From: Myxococcaceae bacterium | GTDB taxonomy: Bacteria; Myxococcota; Myxococcia; Myxococcales; Myxococcaceae | Direction of reading: 5' to 3' | DNA: 64,000 nucleotides | Assembly (NCBI GenBank): GCA_019694575.1 | Contig: JAIBBR010000010.1 | Coordinates: forward strand, 1 to 64,000 | Shown: positions 48,160 to 57,156 of the stretch, piece after piece | Layout: each line of letters starts with the position of its first letter | Position numbering within the stretch: position 1 is the stretch's first letter | Notes under the pieces: model-generated | What the model saw: only the letters and a program-made list of their open reading frames with translations | Database searches by the model: none | What the model was told of the DNA's origin: nothing | Program-made: the position numbers and the translations under genes

Positions 48160-48975
48160 TTGAATCGACTAAGCGTTGCCAGGCTCGTTCTGGCGGCTCT
48201 GTTTGTCAGCACCACCGCAAGCGCACAAGGTGCGCTTGATGCGCTTGATCTGACGGCAGACGAAAAGCCCAAGACAGAAGAAAAGAAGCCCGACGCCGAC
48301 AAGCCGCCCGTTAAAAAACCGGTCGCGGCCAAGAGCGAGGCCAAGCCAGAACAGAAAAACGACGGTCTCGAGCGTGACGTGACGCAAGAAGACCGCGTCA
48401 AGAGCCGGCAGCGCAAGCTGTACATCAAGCGCGGTCGCCTCGAGCTGGCTCCTTATTTCTTCACCACGCTCAATGACCCCTATTACGCGAAGTTCGGTGG
48501 AGCAATTCGCGCCGCCTTTTACCTCGCCGACACGCTGGCAATTTCAGCCCGCGGCTCGTTGATGCAAGTGCTCTCGACTGACGACGTGCGCGCCGCCAAG
48601 CGCAGCTTTCAATCGCGCATTTTCTATTCAGTGCCCATTTGGTCGGTGATGGGTGACTTCGAATGGAGCCCCATTTACGGCAAGGTGGCGATGTTCAATT
48701 CAATTTTGCACTTCGACGCCTATGTCATGGCGGGCGGTGGCGTGGTGAACACCGATACTTCGTCGCTGCGCGGTTTGAACCCCGCCGCCGACTTGGGGCT
48801 CGGCTTTCGCTTCGTGGTGAAAGACTTCTTCGCCGTCAATTTGGCGCTCATCAACACGGCCTATGTCGACACGCCCAAAGGCGCGGTGCGCGGAGTGACC
48901 CAAAATCTTCTCGCCCTGCACGCCGGTGTTTCGCTGTTCATTCCCTTCAAGTCGACGTACCGGGAGGCCGAGTAA
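48160..48975 (+). CDS. gltB: Gliding-motility outer-membrane beta-barrel protein GltB
   Basis: 271 residues, starting at TTG (48160) with GGAG five bases upstream. A signal peptide is followed by a Lys/Glu/Pro-rich periplasmic segment (about 35-70) and an outer-membrane beta-barrel domain (RGRLELAPYFFTTLNDPYY to SLFIPF) of the myxobacterial OMP type. It lies first in a plus-strand cluster matching M. xanthus gltB-gltA-gltC, encoding parts of the gliding machine that reach the surface. Confidence 0.82.
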   Translation: MNRLSVARLVLAALFVSTTASAQGALDALDLTADEKPKTEEKKPDADKPPVKKPVAAKSEAKPEQKNDGLERDVTQEDRVKSRQRKLYIKRGRLELAPYFFTTLNDPYYAKFGGAIRAAFYLADTLAISARGSLMQVLSTDDVRAAKRSFQSRIFYSVPIWSVMGDFEWSPIYGKVAMFNSILHFDAYVMAGGGVVNTDTSSLRGLNPAADLGLGFRFVVKDFFAVNLALINTAYVDTPKGAVRGVTQNLLALHAGVSLFIPFKSTYREAE

Positions 48976-49730
48976 TGAAGCGAGTCCTCCTGATGTTGGC
49001 GCTGTTGGTTATGCCCTCGCTGGCCTTCGCTCAGAAATCGACCGAAGACGAAGCGGGCGACGTGTCTGAGGTCGACAAAGACTCGAGCGGGCCGTTGCGC
49101 GATCGCATTCGCCCCGTCACCGGCCACTTGTTCTTGATGAAAGGCCGTTTCGAGCTCTCGCCGGGCATCAGTATTTCGGTGAAAGACGCTTTCTTCACCA
49201 AATACGTGTTCGGTTTGTCGGCCACGTATTACTTCACTGAATCGCTAGGCCTTTCACTTCGTGGTGGCTATGCGTTGTCGGTGACTTCGGGCGCGGCGCA
49301 AATTTGCGTGCGCGATGCTTCGGGCAATGCCTCATGCCGCCTGCCCACCGATACCGAGCTCAACGGTCTCGATGCCAACGGTCGCACCAAGGCGTTCGGC
49401 AAAATCGGCCTCTTGGCGGGGCTCGATCTGCAATGGGCGCCGGTCTACGGCAAAATTTCGCTCACCGCCGAAAAGGTGATTGGCTTCAACATGTACGCGA
49501 TGGCGGGGCCTCAGTTGGTGCAGCAAGGCCCGAACAACGCGCTCACTGTGGGCGGCAACGTCGGCTTGGGCATGCGGTTCTTCTTCAACCGCTGGCTGTG
49601 CTTGCGCACCGAGCTGCGCGACGTCATTTACATGGAGCCCAACGGCCCCATCGGCGACTCGTTGCGTAACCAGCTGATGATCGACTTCGGGTTCTCGCTG
49701 TTCTTCCCCACCACCTTTACGGAGGGCTGA
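48975..49730 (+). CDS. gltA: Gliding-motility outer-membrane beta-barrel protein GltA
   Basis: 251 residues from an ATG overlapping the gltB stop (TAATG). A signal peptide is cleaved at about SLAFA. An acidic segment is followed by a beta-barrel domain paralogous to that of GltB (KGRFELSPGISISVKDAFF; EWAPVYGK-like QWAPVYGK), so the two barrels probably arose by duplication. It is predicted to work with GltB in the outer membrane. The name follows the order in M. xanthus. Confidence 0.82.
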   Translation: MKRVLLMLALLVMPSLAFAQKSTEDEAGDVSEVDKDSSGPLRDRIRPVTGHLFLMKGRFELSPGISISVKDAFFTKYVFGLSATYYFTESLGLSLRGGYALSVTSGAAQICVRDASGNASCRLPTDTELNGLDANGRTKAFGKIGLLAGLDLQWAPVYGKISLTAEKVIGFNMYAMAGPQLVQQGPNNALTVGGNVGLGMRFFFNRWLCLRTELRDVIYMEPNGPIGDSLRNQLMIDFGFSLFFPTTFTEG

Positions 49731-49732
49731 CC

Positions 49733-51649
49733 ATGGTACGCATTCCGCGCACATTGCTCATTGCCCTGGCCATGGTGTTGGGGCTCGGTGTCGCCACGCC
49801 GTCATACGCGCAGTTCGATTTCGGCGGCGGCGCGAAGACCAAAAAGAAGAAGGGCAAAGACACCAAGAAGAAGAAGAAAAAGTCAGACAAGAAAGACGCC
49901 AAAGAAGAAGACGACGAGGGCGACGAGTCAGACCTGGTGCCGCTGCCCAGCACCGGGTTGGACTTGAACAAGCCAGCGCCGGCGGCCGAGGCAGCCAAGC
50001 CTGAAGAGAAGAAGCCTGAAGCCAAGCCTGAAAAAGCGAAAACGGCGCCCGCGATGAGCTTCGAAGCGGTCGACGTGTCAGGCAAGAGCGCTGACCGGCA
50101 GAAGCTCGACGCGGCTTTGAATCAATTCAAAGGCGACAACTACGAGCAGGCGGCGCTCTCGGCGCACACCTTGATGCGCGACCCCAAGTTGGCGGCGCTG
50201 TCGATAGAGAGTCAGTACTTGCTCGCCAAGTCGCTCTACCGCATGGGGCTGTACCACTCGTCGTTGGGTGAGTTTTCAAAGATTCTCGCCCGCGGGCCAA
50301 ACACGCGGTTCTTCAAGAGCTCCCTCGAATGGCTGTTCTTCATTAGCCGCAAGACGGTGAATGAAGCGGTGGTGCTCGACGAAATCGCCAAGTATGCCAA
50401 CTTCGAATTCCCCCAGCGTTTCCGCCATGAGTTCTATTACCTCTTGGCGCGTTATTACTTCGTGCGTGGCAAAGCGCTCGACGAGCTCGAGCAAAAAGGT
50501 GAAGCCGACAAGAGCTTCGACGAAGTGAAGCGGCTGACGTTGATGATTCCCAAGGGTGACGCGTTCTACGCGCGCGGCAAGTACCTGCAAGGGTTGGCGC
50601 TCTTTCGGGCCGACAAAGCCGAAGCGGCGCTCGAGGCATTCAAAGAAGTGGTGCGCGAGACGCGTGAAGCGGCGGTGAGCAATTCAGCCGACGCCAAGGC
50701 GATGAAGACGTTGCGCGAGCTGGCGTTCATGCAGCTCGGCCGTACCCACTACGGCGCGCGGCAAAACCGTTACGCCATTTTCTATTTTGGCAAAGTCGAG
50801 CGTGGTGGTACCCAATGGCTTGAGTCGCTCTTTGAGTCGTCATGGGCGAGCTACCGCATCGGTAAGTACGAGCAGGCGCTGGGCAATTTGATTACCCTGT
50901 CGTCGCCGTTCTTCCGTGAAGAATATTTCCCCGAAGCGCTGATTTTGAAGGCAGTGATTTATTACGAAAATTGCCGCTACCGCGAAGCGCTCATGGTGAT
51001 TGAAGACTTCGAGCGCATTTACGGCCCGGTGCAGGAGCAGCTCGAGCAGTTGGTGGCAAAGAATATGGAAGCCACCGAGTATTACAACGTGCTCGCCGAC
51101 GTGAAGAAGAAGAACAAAGAAGGCCTCACCCAGAGCCACACTGACCAAATTTTGGAGCGCATTTTGAATTTGGCGCTGACCGACACTGACTTGAAGAAGA
51201 CGGCAGACTCTATCGGCGAGCTCGAAAGCGAAATCGACGGGTTCGGCGGCAAGTCAGACAACTTCAAGTTCTCTGGCTTGGCGAAGGAGCTGATTGAAGG
51301 TCTCAAAGGTCAGCGCGAGCAGCTGATCAAGAAAGCCGGAGTGATGGCCAAGGGCAAGCTCGAGTTCGAGAACGGGGCGTTGAAAGCGCTGCGCTCCAAC
51401 GGTCTGCGCATCAAGTTCGAGACCAATGATCAAGAGAAGCGCTTCTTAGAAGAGGTGTTGGCCTCGGGTGGCGAAGCGAAAATCGTCATTCCCTACAAGT
51501 TCTCGGCGGCGGTGTCTGACGAAGAGCTGTACTGGCCGTACTTCGGCGAGTACTGGCGCGACGAGCTCGGCACGTATGAGTACACGCTGACCAAGGGGTG
51601 CATTGACCCCGAGGCGTACAAGGTGTCGGGTGGCCAGCAGAAGAACTGA
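49733..51649 (+). CDS. gltC: Gliding-motility periplasmic TPR protein GltC
   Basis: 638 residues. A signal peptide (to PSYAQ) is followed by an extremely charged stretch (about 33-65: runs of Lys, then Asp/Glu), a Pro/Ala/Lys segment and about 500 residues of TPR-like helices (QSYLLAKSLYRMGLYHSSLG-type units). GltC is a periplasmic TPR protein that interacts with the outer-membrane barrels in M. xanthus. It is 2 bases after gltA. A short T-run at 51657-51663 could be part of a terminator. Confidence 0.83.
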   Translation: MVRIPRTLLIALAMVLGLGVATPSYAQFDFGGGAKTKKKKGKDTKKKKKKSDKKDAKEEDDEGDESDLVPLPSTGLDLNKPAPAAEAAKPEEKKPEAKPEKAKTAPAMSFEAVDVSGKSADRQKLDAALNQFKGDNYEQAALSAHTLMRDPKLAALSIESQYLLAKSLYRMGLYHSSLGEFSKILARGPNTRFFKSSLEWLFFISRKTVNEAVVLDEIAKYANFEFPQRFRHEFYYLLARYYFVRGKALDELEQKGEADKSFDEVKRLTLMIPKGDAFYARGKYLQGLALFRADKAEAALEAFKEVVRETREAAVSNSADAKAMKTLRELAFMQLGRTHYGARQNRYAIFYFGKVERGGTQWLESLFESSWASYRIGKYEQALGNLITLSSPFFREEYFPEALILKAVIYYENCRYREALMVIEDFERIYGPVQEQLEQLVAKNMEATEYYNVLADVKKKNKEGLTQSHTDQILERILNLALTDTDLKKTADSIGELESEIDGFGGKSDNFKFSGLAKELIEGLKGQREQLIKKAGVMAKGKLEFENGALKALRSNGLRIKFETNDQEKRFLEEVLASGGEAKIVIPYKFSAAVSDEELYWPYFGEYWRDELGTYEYTLTKGCIDPEAYKVSGGQQKN

Positions 51650-51724
51650 CGCCGGTTTTTTTCATCGCGCCCGAAAGGCTCTGAAGCGGTCTAAAGAAAC
51701 GCTTGCGTGGTGTAGTATCGACGC

Positions 51725-52774
51725 ATGTCTTCGTCGGTTACACCAGCGCCGCTTCAACCGGTCACCATCGCCTTCGACGTGATGGGCAGCGACCTGGGCC
51801 CCGAAGAAATCATTCGGGGCGTGGCGCAGCTCACGTTAGACACGCCGCACATCAATGCGTTGTTGGTGGGTGATGGCGCGGTGATTGACGCCGCGCTGGC
51901 CGATATTCGCCACAACGCCGAGCGCGTCTCGGTGCAGCACGCCCCCGAAGTGGTGACGATGGACGAAAAGCCCGCCGCCGCGCTCGATGCCAAGCCCAAT
52001 GCTTCGGTGGCGGTGGCGGCCCGGCTGGTGGCTGAAGGAGAAGCCGAGGCGCTCGTGTCGGCAGGTAACACCGGCGCGTGTGTGCTCTCGTGCGCTCGCT
52101 ATTTCAAGTTGCTGCCTGGCGTGAAGCGCGCCGCGCTGGCCACCGTGTACCCGACGCAAGCGGTGCGTGGGCTGAAGGGCGACCCGTTCTCGTTGATTCT
52201 CGACGTGGGAGCGACGGTCGACGCCTCGGCCGATGACTTGGTGGCCTTCGCGGTGATGGGGTCAGCGTACGCGCGCATTATTTCGAAGAACCCTGCGCCC
52301 AGCGTGGCGTTGCTGTCGAACGGTACCGAAGCGCAGAAAGGCCCACCACGGGTGGTTGAAGCGCATGCCAAGTTGCAGCAGCTCGCGGGCATCAAATTTG
52401 TCGGCAACGTCGAGGGCGTCGACATTCCCAAAGGCACTGCCGACGTGGTGGTGTGCGACGGTTTCGTGGGCAACGTTTGCTTGAAGATGCTCGAAGGCGT
52501 GCACGACACGGTGATTGAGCTGGCCTCGTACGCTTACAAAGAGAAGCTGCTCTGGCGCGCGGGCTTGGCGATGTTGTCTTCAGGTTTCGAGCGCATCAAG
52601 CAGGTGACTGACTGGGAGCAGTATGGCGGGGCCCCGGTGCTTGGGTTTGATCGCATGTTTATCAAGGCGCACGGGCGTTCGCGGGCGCGCGCCATCGGCA
52701 ATGCCGGAAAGGTGGCCGCCAAAGCGGTGAGCCACCAATTGGCCGCGGAAATTCAGAAGGCACTGCCGAAATAG
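51725..52774 (+). CDS. plsX: Phosphate acyltransferase PlsX
   Basis: 349 residues. The family opening TIAFDVMGSDLGPEEIIRGV is followed by SAGNTGA and EGVDIPKGTADVVVCDGFVGN and the C-terminal APVLGFDRMFIKAHGRS, all PlsX signatures. It makes acyl-phosphate from acyl-ACP for phospholipid synthesis. Its usual partners rpmF and fabH are absent; here it follows gltC by 75 bases. TAGTAT at 51713-51718 may be a -10 box. Confidence 0.96.
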   Translation: MSSSVTPAPLQPVTIAFDVMGSDLGPEEIIRGVAQLTLDTPHINALLVGDGAVIDAALADIRHNAERVSVQHAPEVVTMDEKPAAALDAKPNASVAVAARLVAEGEAEALVSAGNTGACVLSCARYFKLLPGVKRAALATVYPTQAVRGLKGDPFSLILDVGATVDASADDLVAFAVMGSAYARIISKNPAPSVALLSNGTEAQKGPPRVVEAHAKLQQLAGIKFVGNVEGVDIPKGTADVVVCDGFVGNVCLKMLEGVHDTVIELASYAYKEKLLWRAGLAMLSSGFERIKQVTDWEQYGGAPVLGFDRMFIKAHGRSRARAIGNAGKVAAKAVSHQLAAEIQKALPK

Positions 52775-52780
52775 AGGCTC

Positions 52781-53803
52781 GTGAGCGCCGCTGACGAAAA
52801 AATCATTCGCCGCATCTACCGGTGGGACCTCGACAAGACCTACCTGCAGACCGAGTTCGACTCGTTGTCTGACTTGGTGCGCACCGCGTTTCAGAAAGCG
52901 CATCAAAAGAAAGCCGTGCCGGGTGCCGCAGCGCTGATTCGCGAACTGAAGGCCGACGGAGATGCCCGGCTGTGCATAGTCTCGGGCAGCCCCACGCAAA
53001 TGCGCACTGTGCTGGCCGAGAAGCTGAAGCTCGACGGAGTGGCGTTCGACGAGCTGGTGCTCAAAGACAACGTGCGAAATCTGCTCCGAGGCCGCTTCAA
53101 AGCATTGCGTGGGCAAGTGGGGTACAAGTTGCCCACCTTGCTGAACAGCCGGCTCACCGCTCCGCAAGATGCGCAAGAGGTGCTGTTTGGAGACGACGCC
53201 GAAGCCGATGCATTCGTCTATTCGCTCTTTGCCGACATGGTGGCGCGGAGGGTCGATGAGCCGGTGGTGCACCAAGTGCTCAAGGCGGCCGAAGTGTACC
53301 CCGACGACATCGACAGGGTGATGGCGGTGTGGTCGAAAATTCCCGCGGCTGACCCGGTGCGGCGTATTTTCATCAATTTAGATCGGCTGACTCCGCCCGC
53401 GTATTTTCAGCGCTACGGGCCGCGTGTGGTGCCCATTTTCAATTACTTTCAGGCCGCGCTGGTGCTGCTGGCCGATGGTTATTTGAAGCCGCACCAAGTG
53501 CTGCACGTGGCCGTCGAAATGGTGCAGACGGCGGGTTACAACCTGCTGACGCTTTCAAACTCATTTCAAGACTTGATGCGCCGCGGTTTTCCCTTGGGGC
53601 AGGTGATTCAGTCGCTCACCGAAGTGGCGCAGGGCCCTGGCGCGTTGCTCAATTCAGTGCGGCCGGTGCCTGACATTATTGCTGCGTTTACCAAGCGCAT
53701 TTCGGCGCTGGGTACACCGCCTGTACCGCCACCCGCGAGAGATGTTGACTATTTGTCGCTGCTCGATGACGCCCGGCCGCGCACGCACAAGAAGCGGCGG
53801 TAG
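52781..53803 (+). CDS. HAD-like protein similar to App1/LNS2-type phosphatidate phosphatases
   Basis: 340 residues from a GTG 6 bases after plsX. The HAD motif DLDKT (in RWDLDKTYLQT), the second motif IVSGSP and the acidic motif FGDD match the catalytic set of App1-type proteins that act on phosphatidic acid. The C-terminal half is helical with no family I recognise. Its place behind plsX fits a role in phospholipid metabolism. It may be a phosphatase, but no substrate is shown. Confidence 0.75.
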   Translation: MSAADEKIIRRIYRWDLDKTYLQTEFDSLSDLVRTAFQKAHQKKAVPGAAALIRELKADGDARLCIVSGSPTQMRTVLAEKLKLDGVAFDELVLKDNVRNLLRGRFKALRGQVGYKLPTLLNSRLTAPQDAQEVLFGDDAEADAFVYSLFADMVARRVDEPVVHQVLKAAEVYPDDIDRVMAVWSKIPAADPVRRIFINLDRLTPPAYFQRYGPRVVPIFNYFQAALVLLADGYLKPHQVLHVAVEMVQTAGYNLLTLSNSFQDLMRRGFPLGQVIQSLTEVAQGPGALLNSVRPVPDIIAAFTKRISALGTPPVPPPARDVDYLSLLDDARPRTHKKRR

Positions 53804-53807
53804 CTGC

Positions 53808-54224
53808 TCACGTCGTTAGCTTCTTTTCGAACAGCGGGAAGAGCTTCTTTTCTTCGTTTAGCAACCGCGCGCGCAGCACGTCGGCGATGGTGCGAAAGGC
53901 CTTGTGCACGCCGTTGATCGGCTTGTCCAAGTTCTCGAAAAAATTCACCACCGCGTTGGTCTGCACCTGCATGTTGGTTTCTGAAATGCGCACCAACTGC
54001 GCGCTCTCGAGGTCGCCGCGTTCTTCGCACATCGCGGCCAAGTCTTCGTAAAACTGCGCTTTGCGCTTCAAATGCCGCAAAACCAACGGTTTCAGCTCGC
54101 TGACACGCTCTTGAAACGTCTGCCCCACCGCGTCGAGGCAGCGATCGAGACCGTCTAAAATGAGCGCGTGGTCGAGCCGCATGGTGATCATCATGTCGAA
54201 GTTCGCAGAAGAGCGTTTGGCCAC
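53808..54224 (-). CDS. Hemerythrin HHE-like small helical protein
   Basis: 138 residues, all helical. Histidines at LDHALILDG, VLRHLKRK and VHKAFRTI and the NEEKKLFPLFEK ending resemble a hemerythrin-like four-helix bundle, but the usual full set of His/Glu ligands is not complete, so iron binding is uncertain. It is divergent from the pcnB-type gene and converges with the HAD gene. ATGs at 54194, 54191 and 54182 are alternative starts. Confidence 0.65.
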   Translation of the reverse strand: MAKRSSANFDMMITMRLDHALILDGLDRCLDAVGQTFQERVSELKPLVLRHLKRKAQFYEDLAAMCEERGDLESAQLVRISETNMQVQTNAVVNFFENLDKPINGVHKAFRTIADVLRARLLNEEKKLFPLFEKKLTT

Positions 54225-54345
54225 GGCGCGCGCAATCTGTCATGGCCTTGCGTCTGGCTCAATTTCCAAATCTTTTGCATTTATGGGTATAGAAGGTGCC
54301 AAGGCCCTGCCGCGACCTCCGCAGGTGGGCCCAAGAAAGAGAAGA

Positions 54346-55938
54346 ATGAAGATGTCTGACATGACGGCATCGCCTGCCCCTTTTTCGGCGCCGAACGAGC
54401 GGGCGCCGAAGGGCTGGAGCGGCGAAACCCGGGCTACCGAAGAGGCGTCGTCTGTGGGCGTGGTAGCGGCGACCCCAGCCAACGAGCACGACATTCCTCC
54501 CGACCGGCTCGACGCCGACGCCGTTCGCGTGGTGATGCGGCTGCGCCAACATGGGCATGAGGCTTATTTGGTCGGTGGCTGCGTGCGCGACTTGATGCTC
54601 GGGCACGCCCCGAAAGACTTCGACATCGCCACCAGCGCCACGCCCACCGAAGTACGAGATCTCTTTCGCAACAGCCGGTTAATCGGCCGCCGCTTTCGTC
54701 TCGCACATGTGTTCTTCAAAGGCGGCAAAATTCTCGAGGTCTCGACTTTTCGAGCCCGGCCGACCGAAGTCGAAGAGGTTTCAGCCATTGTCGAGCCTGA
54801 GGGAGATGCCAGCCTCGATGCCGAAGCCGTTGCCGCGGCGCTGCTTGGGGGTGGTGAAGGCGTCGACGATGACGACGACGATGACGTGGTAGAAGCGCCG
54901 GTTTCTGCGCCACTGCCGCCGGTTGCTACGGCTCTGGCGGTACCAGCTCCGGCGCCGTCAGCGCCCACCCCCGCCCTGAACACGGCCGACGACAACGACG
55001 TGTTCATCACCCAAGACAATGTCTTCGGCACCGCGATTGAAGACGCGCGCCGGCGCGATTTCACCATCAACGGGCTCTTTTATGACCCCGTGGTGGGCAA
55101 GGTAATCGATCACGTGCGCGGCATGCGCGACCTCGCCAAACGCGACATTCGCACCATTGGTGACCCCGAAATTCGCCTGCGTGAAGACCCGGTGCGCATT
55201 CTTCGCGCGGTGCGGTTCTGCGCCAAGCTCAACTTCGACATCGAGTCGCGCACCTACGCCGCGATGGAAGCCACGGTCGAAGATCTCTCGCGCTGCTCGG
55301 CGCCCCGGTTGCTTGAAGAGACGTTCCGGCTGATTCGCGGAGGTCACGCCGCCCCTTCGCTGAAGCTGTTGCGCGCGCTCGATGCGCTGAAAGTGCTCTT
55401 GCCGTCGATTGAAGACCACTTGAAGAAGGGTGGGCCCGCGGCTGAGGAAAACTTCTTCGACTTCGTTGAAACGCTCGACGCCAAGGTGCTCGACGGCGAG
55501 CTGTTCGACGACTCGATGCTGCTCGCGGTGCTGCTGTTGCCGTTGAGCTTGGCGGGCGAAGAAGTTGAATCGGCCGACGGTCAGCAACTGCATCTCACCA
55601 AGACGGTCGAATCGCTGCTTGCCGACTTGGTACGCAGTGCGCGTTTGCCCCGCCGCATCGCCGAGCGCTGCCGCTTGATGCTGCTCGCCCAGCGCACCAT
55701 GGCGGGGCTGCGCCGCCGTCGCGGAGGGTTGATTGGTTTTCGCAAGCACCCCCTCTTCAACGAAGCGCTGCGGGTGTTCTCGGTGTGGGTCGAAGCGACC
55801 GGAGAACATGAAGCCGCGCTGGCGGCATGGACCTCAGGGTCTGCGCCGCAACCTGTGGCCGGAGCTGCTGGGCCCGCCCGTCGCCGCCGTCGTCGGGGAG
55901 GCCGTGGCGGCGGGGGCAGTCGGCCACCGGTGACGTGA
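54346..55938 (+). CDS. Poly(A) polymerase / tRNA nucleotidyltransferase family protein with acidic insert
   Basis: About 530 residues. The nucleotidyltransferase core has LVGGCVRDLMLG and the catalytic DFDIATSA, then DARRRDFTINGLFYDP, GDPEIRLREDPVRILRAVRF. Between the catalytic aspartates and RRRDFTIN lies an insert of about 90 residues with a run of seven Asp (54865-54885) and a Pro/Ala-rich part. The C-terminus is Arg/Gly-rich, suggesting RNA binding. It resembles PcnB more than CCA enzymes. The start is an ATG at 54346 or 54352; the long frame from 54160 overlaps the divergent gene. Confidence 0.88.
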   Translation: MKMSDMTASPAPFSAPNERAPKGWSGETRATEEASSVGVVAATPANEHDIPPDRLDADAVRVVMRLRQHGHEAYLVGGCVRDLMLGHAPKDFDIATSATPTEVRDLFRNSRLIGRRFRLAHVFFKGGKILEVSTFRARPTEVEEVSAIVEPEGDASLDAEAVAAALLGGGEGVDDDDDDDVVEAPVSAPLPPVATALAVPAPAPSAPTPALNTADDNDVFITQDNVFGTAIEDARRRDFTINGLFYDPVVGKVIDHVRGMRDLAKRDIRTIGDPEIRLREDPVRILRAVRFCAKLNFDIESRTYAAMEATVEDLSRCSAPRLLEETFRLIRGGHAAPSLKLLRALDALKVLLPSIEDHLKKGGPAAEENFFDFVETLDAKVLDGELFDDSMLLAVLLLPLSLAGEEVESADGQQLHLTKTVESLLADLVRSARLPRRIAERCRLMLLAQRTMAGLRRRRGGLIGFRKHPLFNEALRVFSVWVEATGEHEAALAAWTSGSAPQPVAGAAGPARRRRRRGGRGGGGSRPPVT

Positions 55939-55992
55939 CGGCGTATGCCGTGCGTCTTGCGCGAAAACGGAAACACGGAAAGTTCGGCACCT

Positions 55993-57156
55993 TCAGCCAC
56001 CGTCGACGTCGGCCGGCCGAATCGACTTGCTGCCGAAGCGCTGCGCAATGGCATCGAGTGCTTGGTTCAACTTGCGCGTTTTTTCTTCGGGCGCTTTTTC
56101 GAAGAGGCCCAGCTGCGTGCCCAGGGGGGCCAGGTTCTGCGCTGACACGCCGGTGAGCCGCACCGGCTTTTCCAGCGCCACGCTGTCGAGCAGCCGGCAC
56201 GCTTCGCGGTACAGCGTCTGACCATCGTCGGTGCCATGTTTCAAGGTGCACCTACGGGTGAGCGACGTGAAGTCTGCGTATTTCAGCGTGAGCTGCACCG
56301 TCTTCGCCACCCACTTCGCAGAACGCAACCGTCGCCCCACACGCAGCGCCTGCGCATGCAGGTGAGGGTGCAACGCTTCTTCACCGTGTACGTCAGCGTC
56401 GAACGTCTCTTGCGCGCCGATGCTCTTTGCCTCGCGGTCAGGGTTCACCTTTCGCGCATCGATGCCTTGCGAGAGCTGCCACAAATGCGTGCCGGTATCG
56501 CCCAGCCGCGCACGCAGCCATTCTTCGTCGTGCGCCGCAAGGTCGCCAATCAATTTGAGGCCATAGCCTTGGAGCGTCGCTTCGAGCTTGGGCCCCACCC
56601 CCCACAGCCGCGAGACGGGTAACGGCGCCAGAAATGCCTTCGCCGTGCCGGCCGGTACTTCGCGCTGCCCATCAGGCTTGGCCAAGTCAGAGGCCACCTT
56701 GGCGACGTATTTCACTTCGGCAATACCGGCTGAAGCGGGCAAGCCGGTTTCTCGCCGAATGCGCTCTCTGAGCTGGCGGGCAATGTCTGCGGGTGCGCCG
56801 AAGAGTTCTTGCGAAGCAGTGACATCGAGAAACGCCTCATCAAGAGACAGCGGTTCAACCAGCGGCGTCACCGTTTCAAAAAGGCGAAACACCGCGTCGC
56901 TCGCTTCGGCATAGGCGTGCATGCGCGGAGGCACCACGATGGCCCGCGGCGCCAGCTTTTTGGCCTGCGCCATCGGCATGGCGCTGCGCACTCCGAATTG
57001 ACGCACTTCGTAAGAAGCGGCGAGCACCACTCCCCGGGTCGGGTGTCCACCGACGATCACCGGTTTGCCACGCAGCTGCGCGTTGTCGCGCTGTTCGACC
57101 GACGCGTAGAACGCGTCCATATCGATGTGCACAATGGCGCTCACCAGCGCCTTCAT
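55993..57156 (-). CDS. dinB: DNA polymerase IV (Y family)
   Basis: 387 residues. It has the Y-family palm motifs HIDMDAFYASVEQ and SLDEAFLDVT, fingers residues YEVRQFGVRSAMP, an HhH thumb region (LWGVGPKLEATL) and the little-finger domain. It performs error-prone bypass synthesis. It is last in an operon with the kinase and RluA-type genes, overlapping the latter by 4 bases. No LexA-type box is visible directly upstream. Confidence 0.95.
   Translation of the reverse strand: MKALVSAIVHIDMDAFYASVEQRDNAQLRGKPVIVGGHPTRGVVLAASYEVRQFGVRSAMPMAQAKKLAPRAIVVPPRMHAYAEASDAVFRLFETVTPLVEPLSLDEAFLDVTASQELFGAPADIARQLRERIRRETGLPASAGIAEVKYVAKVASDLAKPDGQREVPAGTAKAFLAPLPVSRLWGVGPKLEATLQGYGLKLIGDLAAHDEEWLRARLGDTGTHLWQLSQGIDARKVNPDREAKSIGAQETFDADVHGEEALHPHLHAQALRVGRRLRSAKWVAKTVQLTLKYADFTSLTRRCTLKHGTDDGQTLYREACRLLDSVALEKPVRLTGVSAQNLAPLGTQLGLFEKAPEEKTRKLNQALDAIAQRFGSKSIRPADVDGG

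Noticed and set aside
51640-51663. Strong terminator after gltC
   Set aside because: A T-run is present, but the only stem I can draw has six pairs with a long loop.
53808-54224. Firm hemerythrin call
   Set aside because: Several expected His/Glu iron ligands are missing or shifted, so only a hemerythrin-like fold is claimed.
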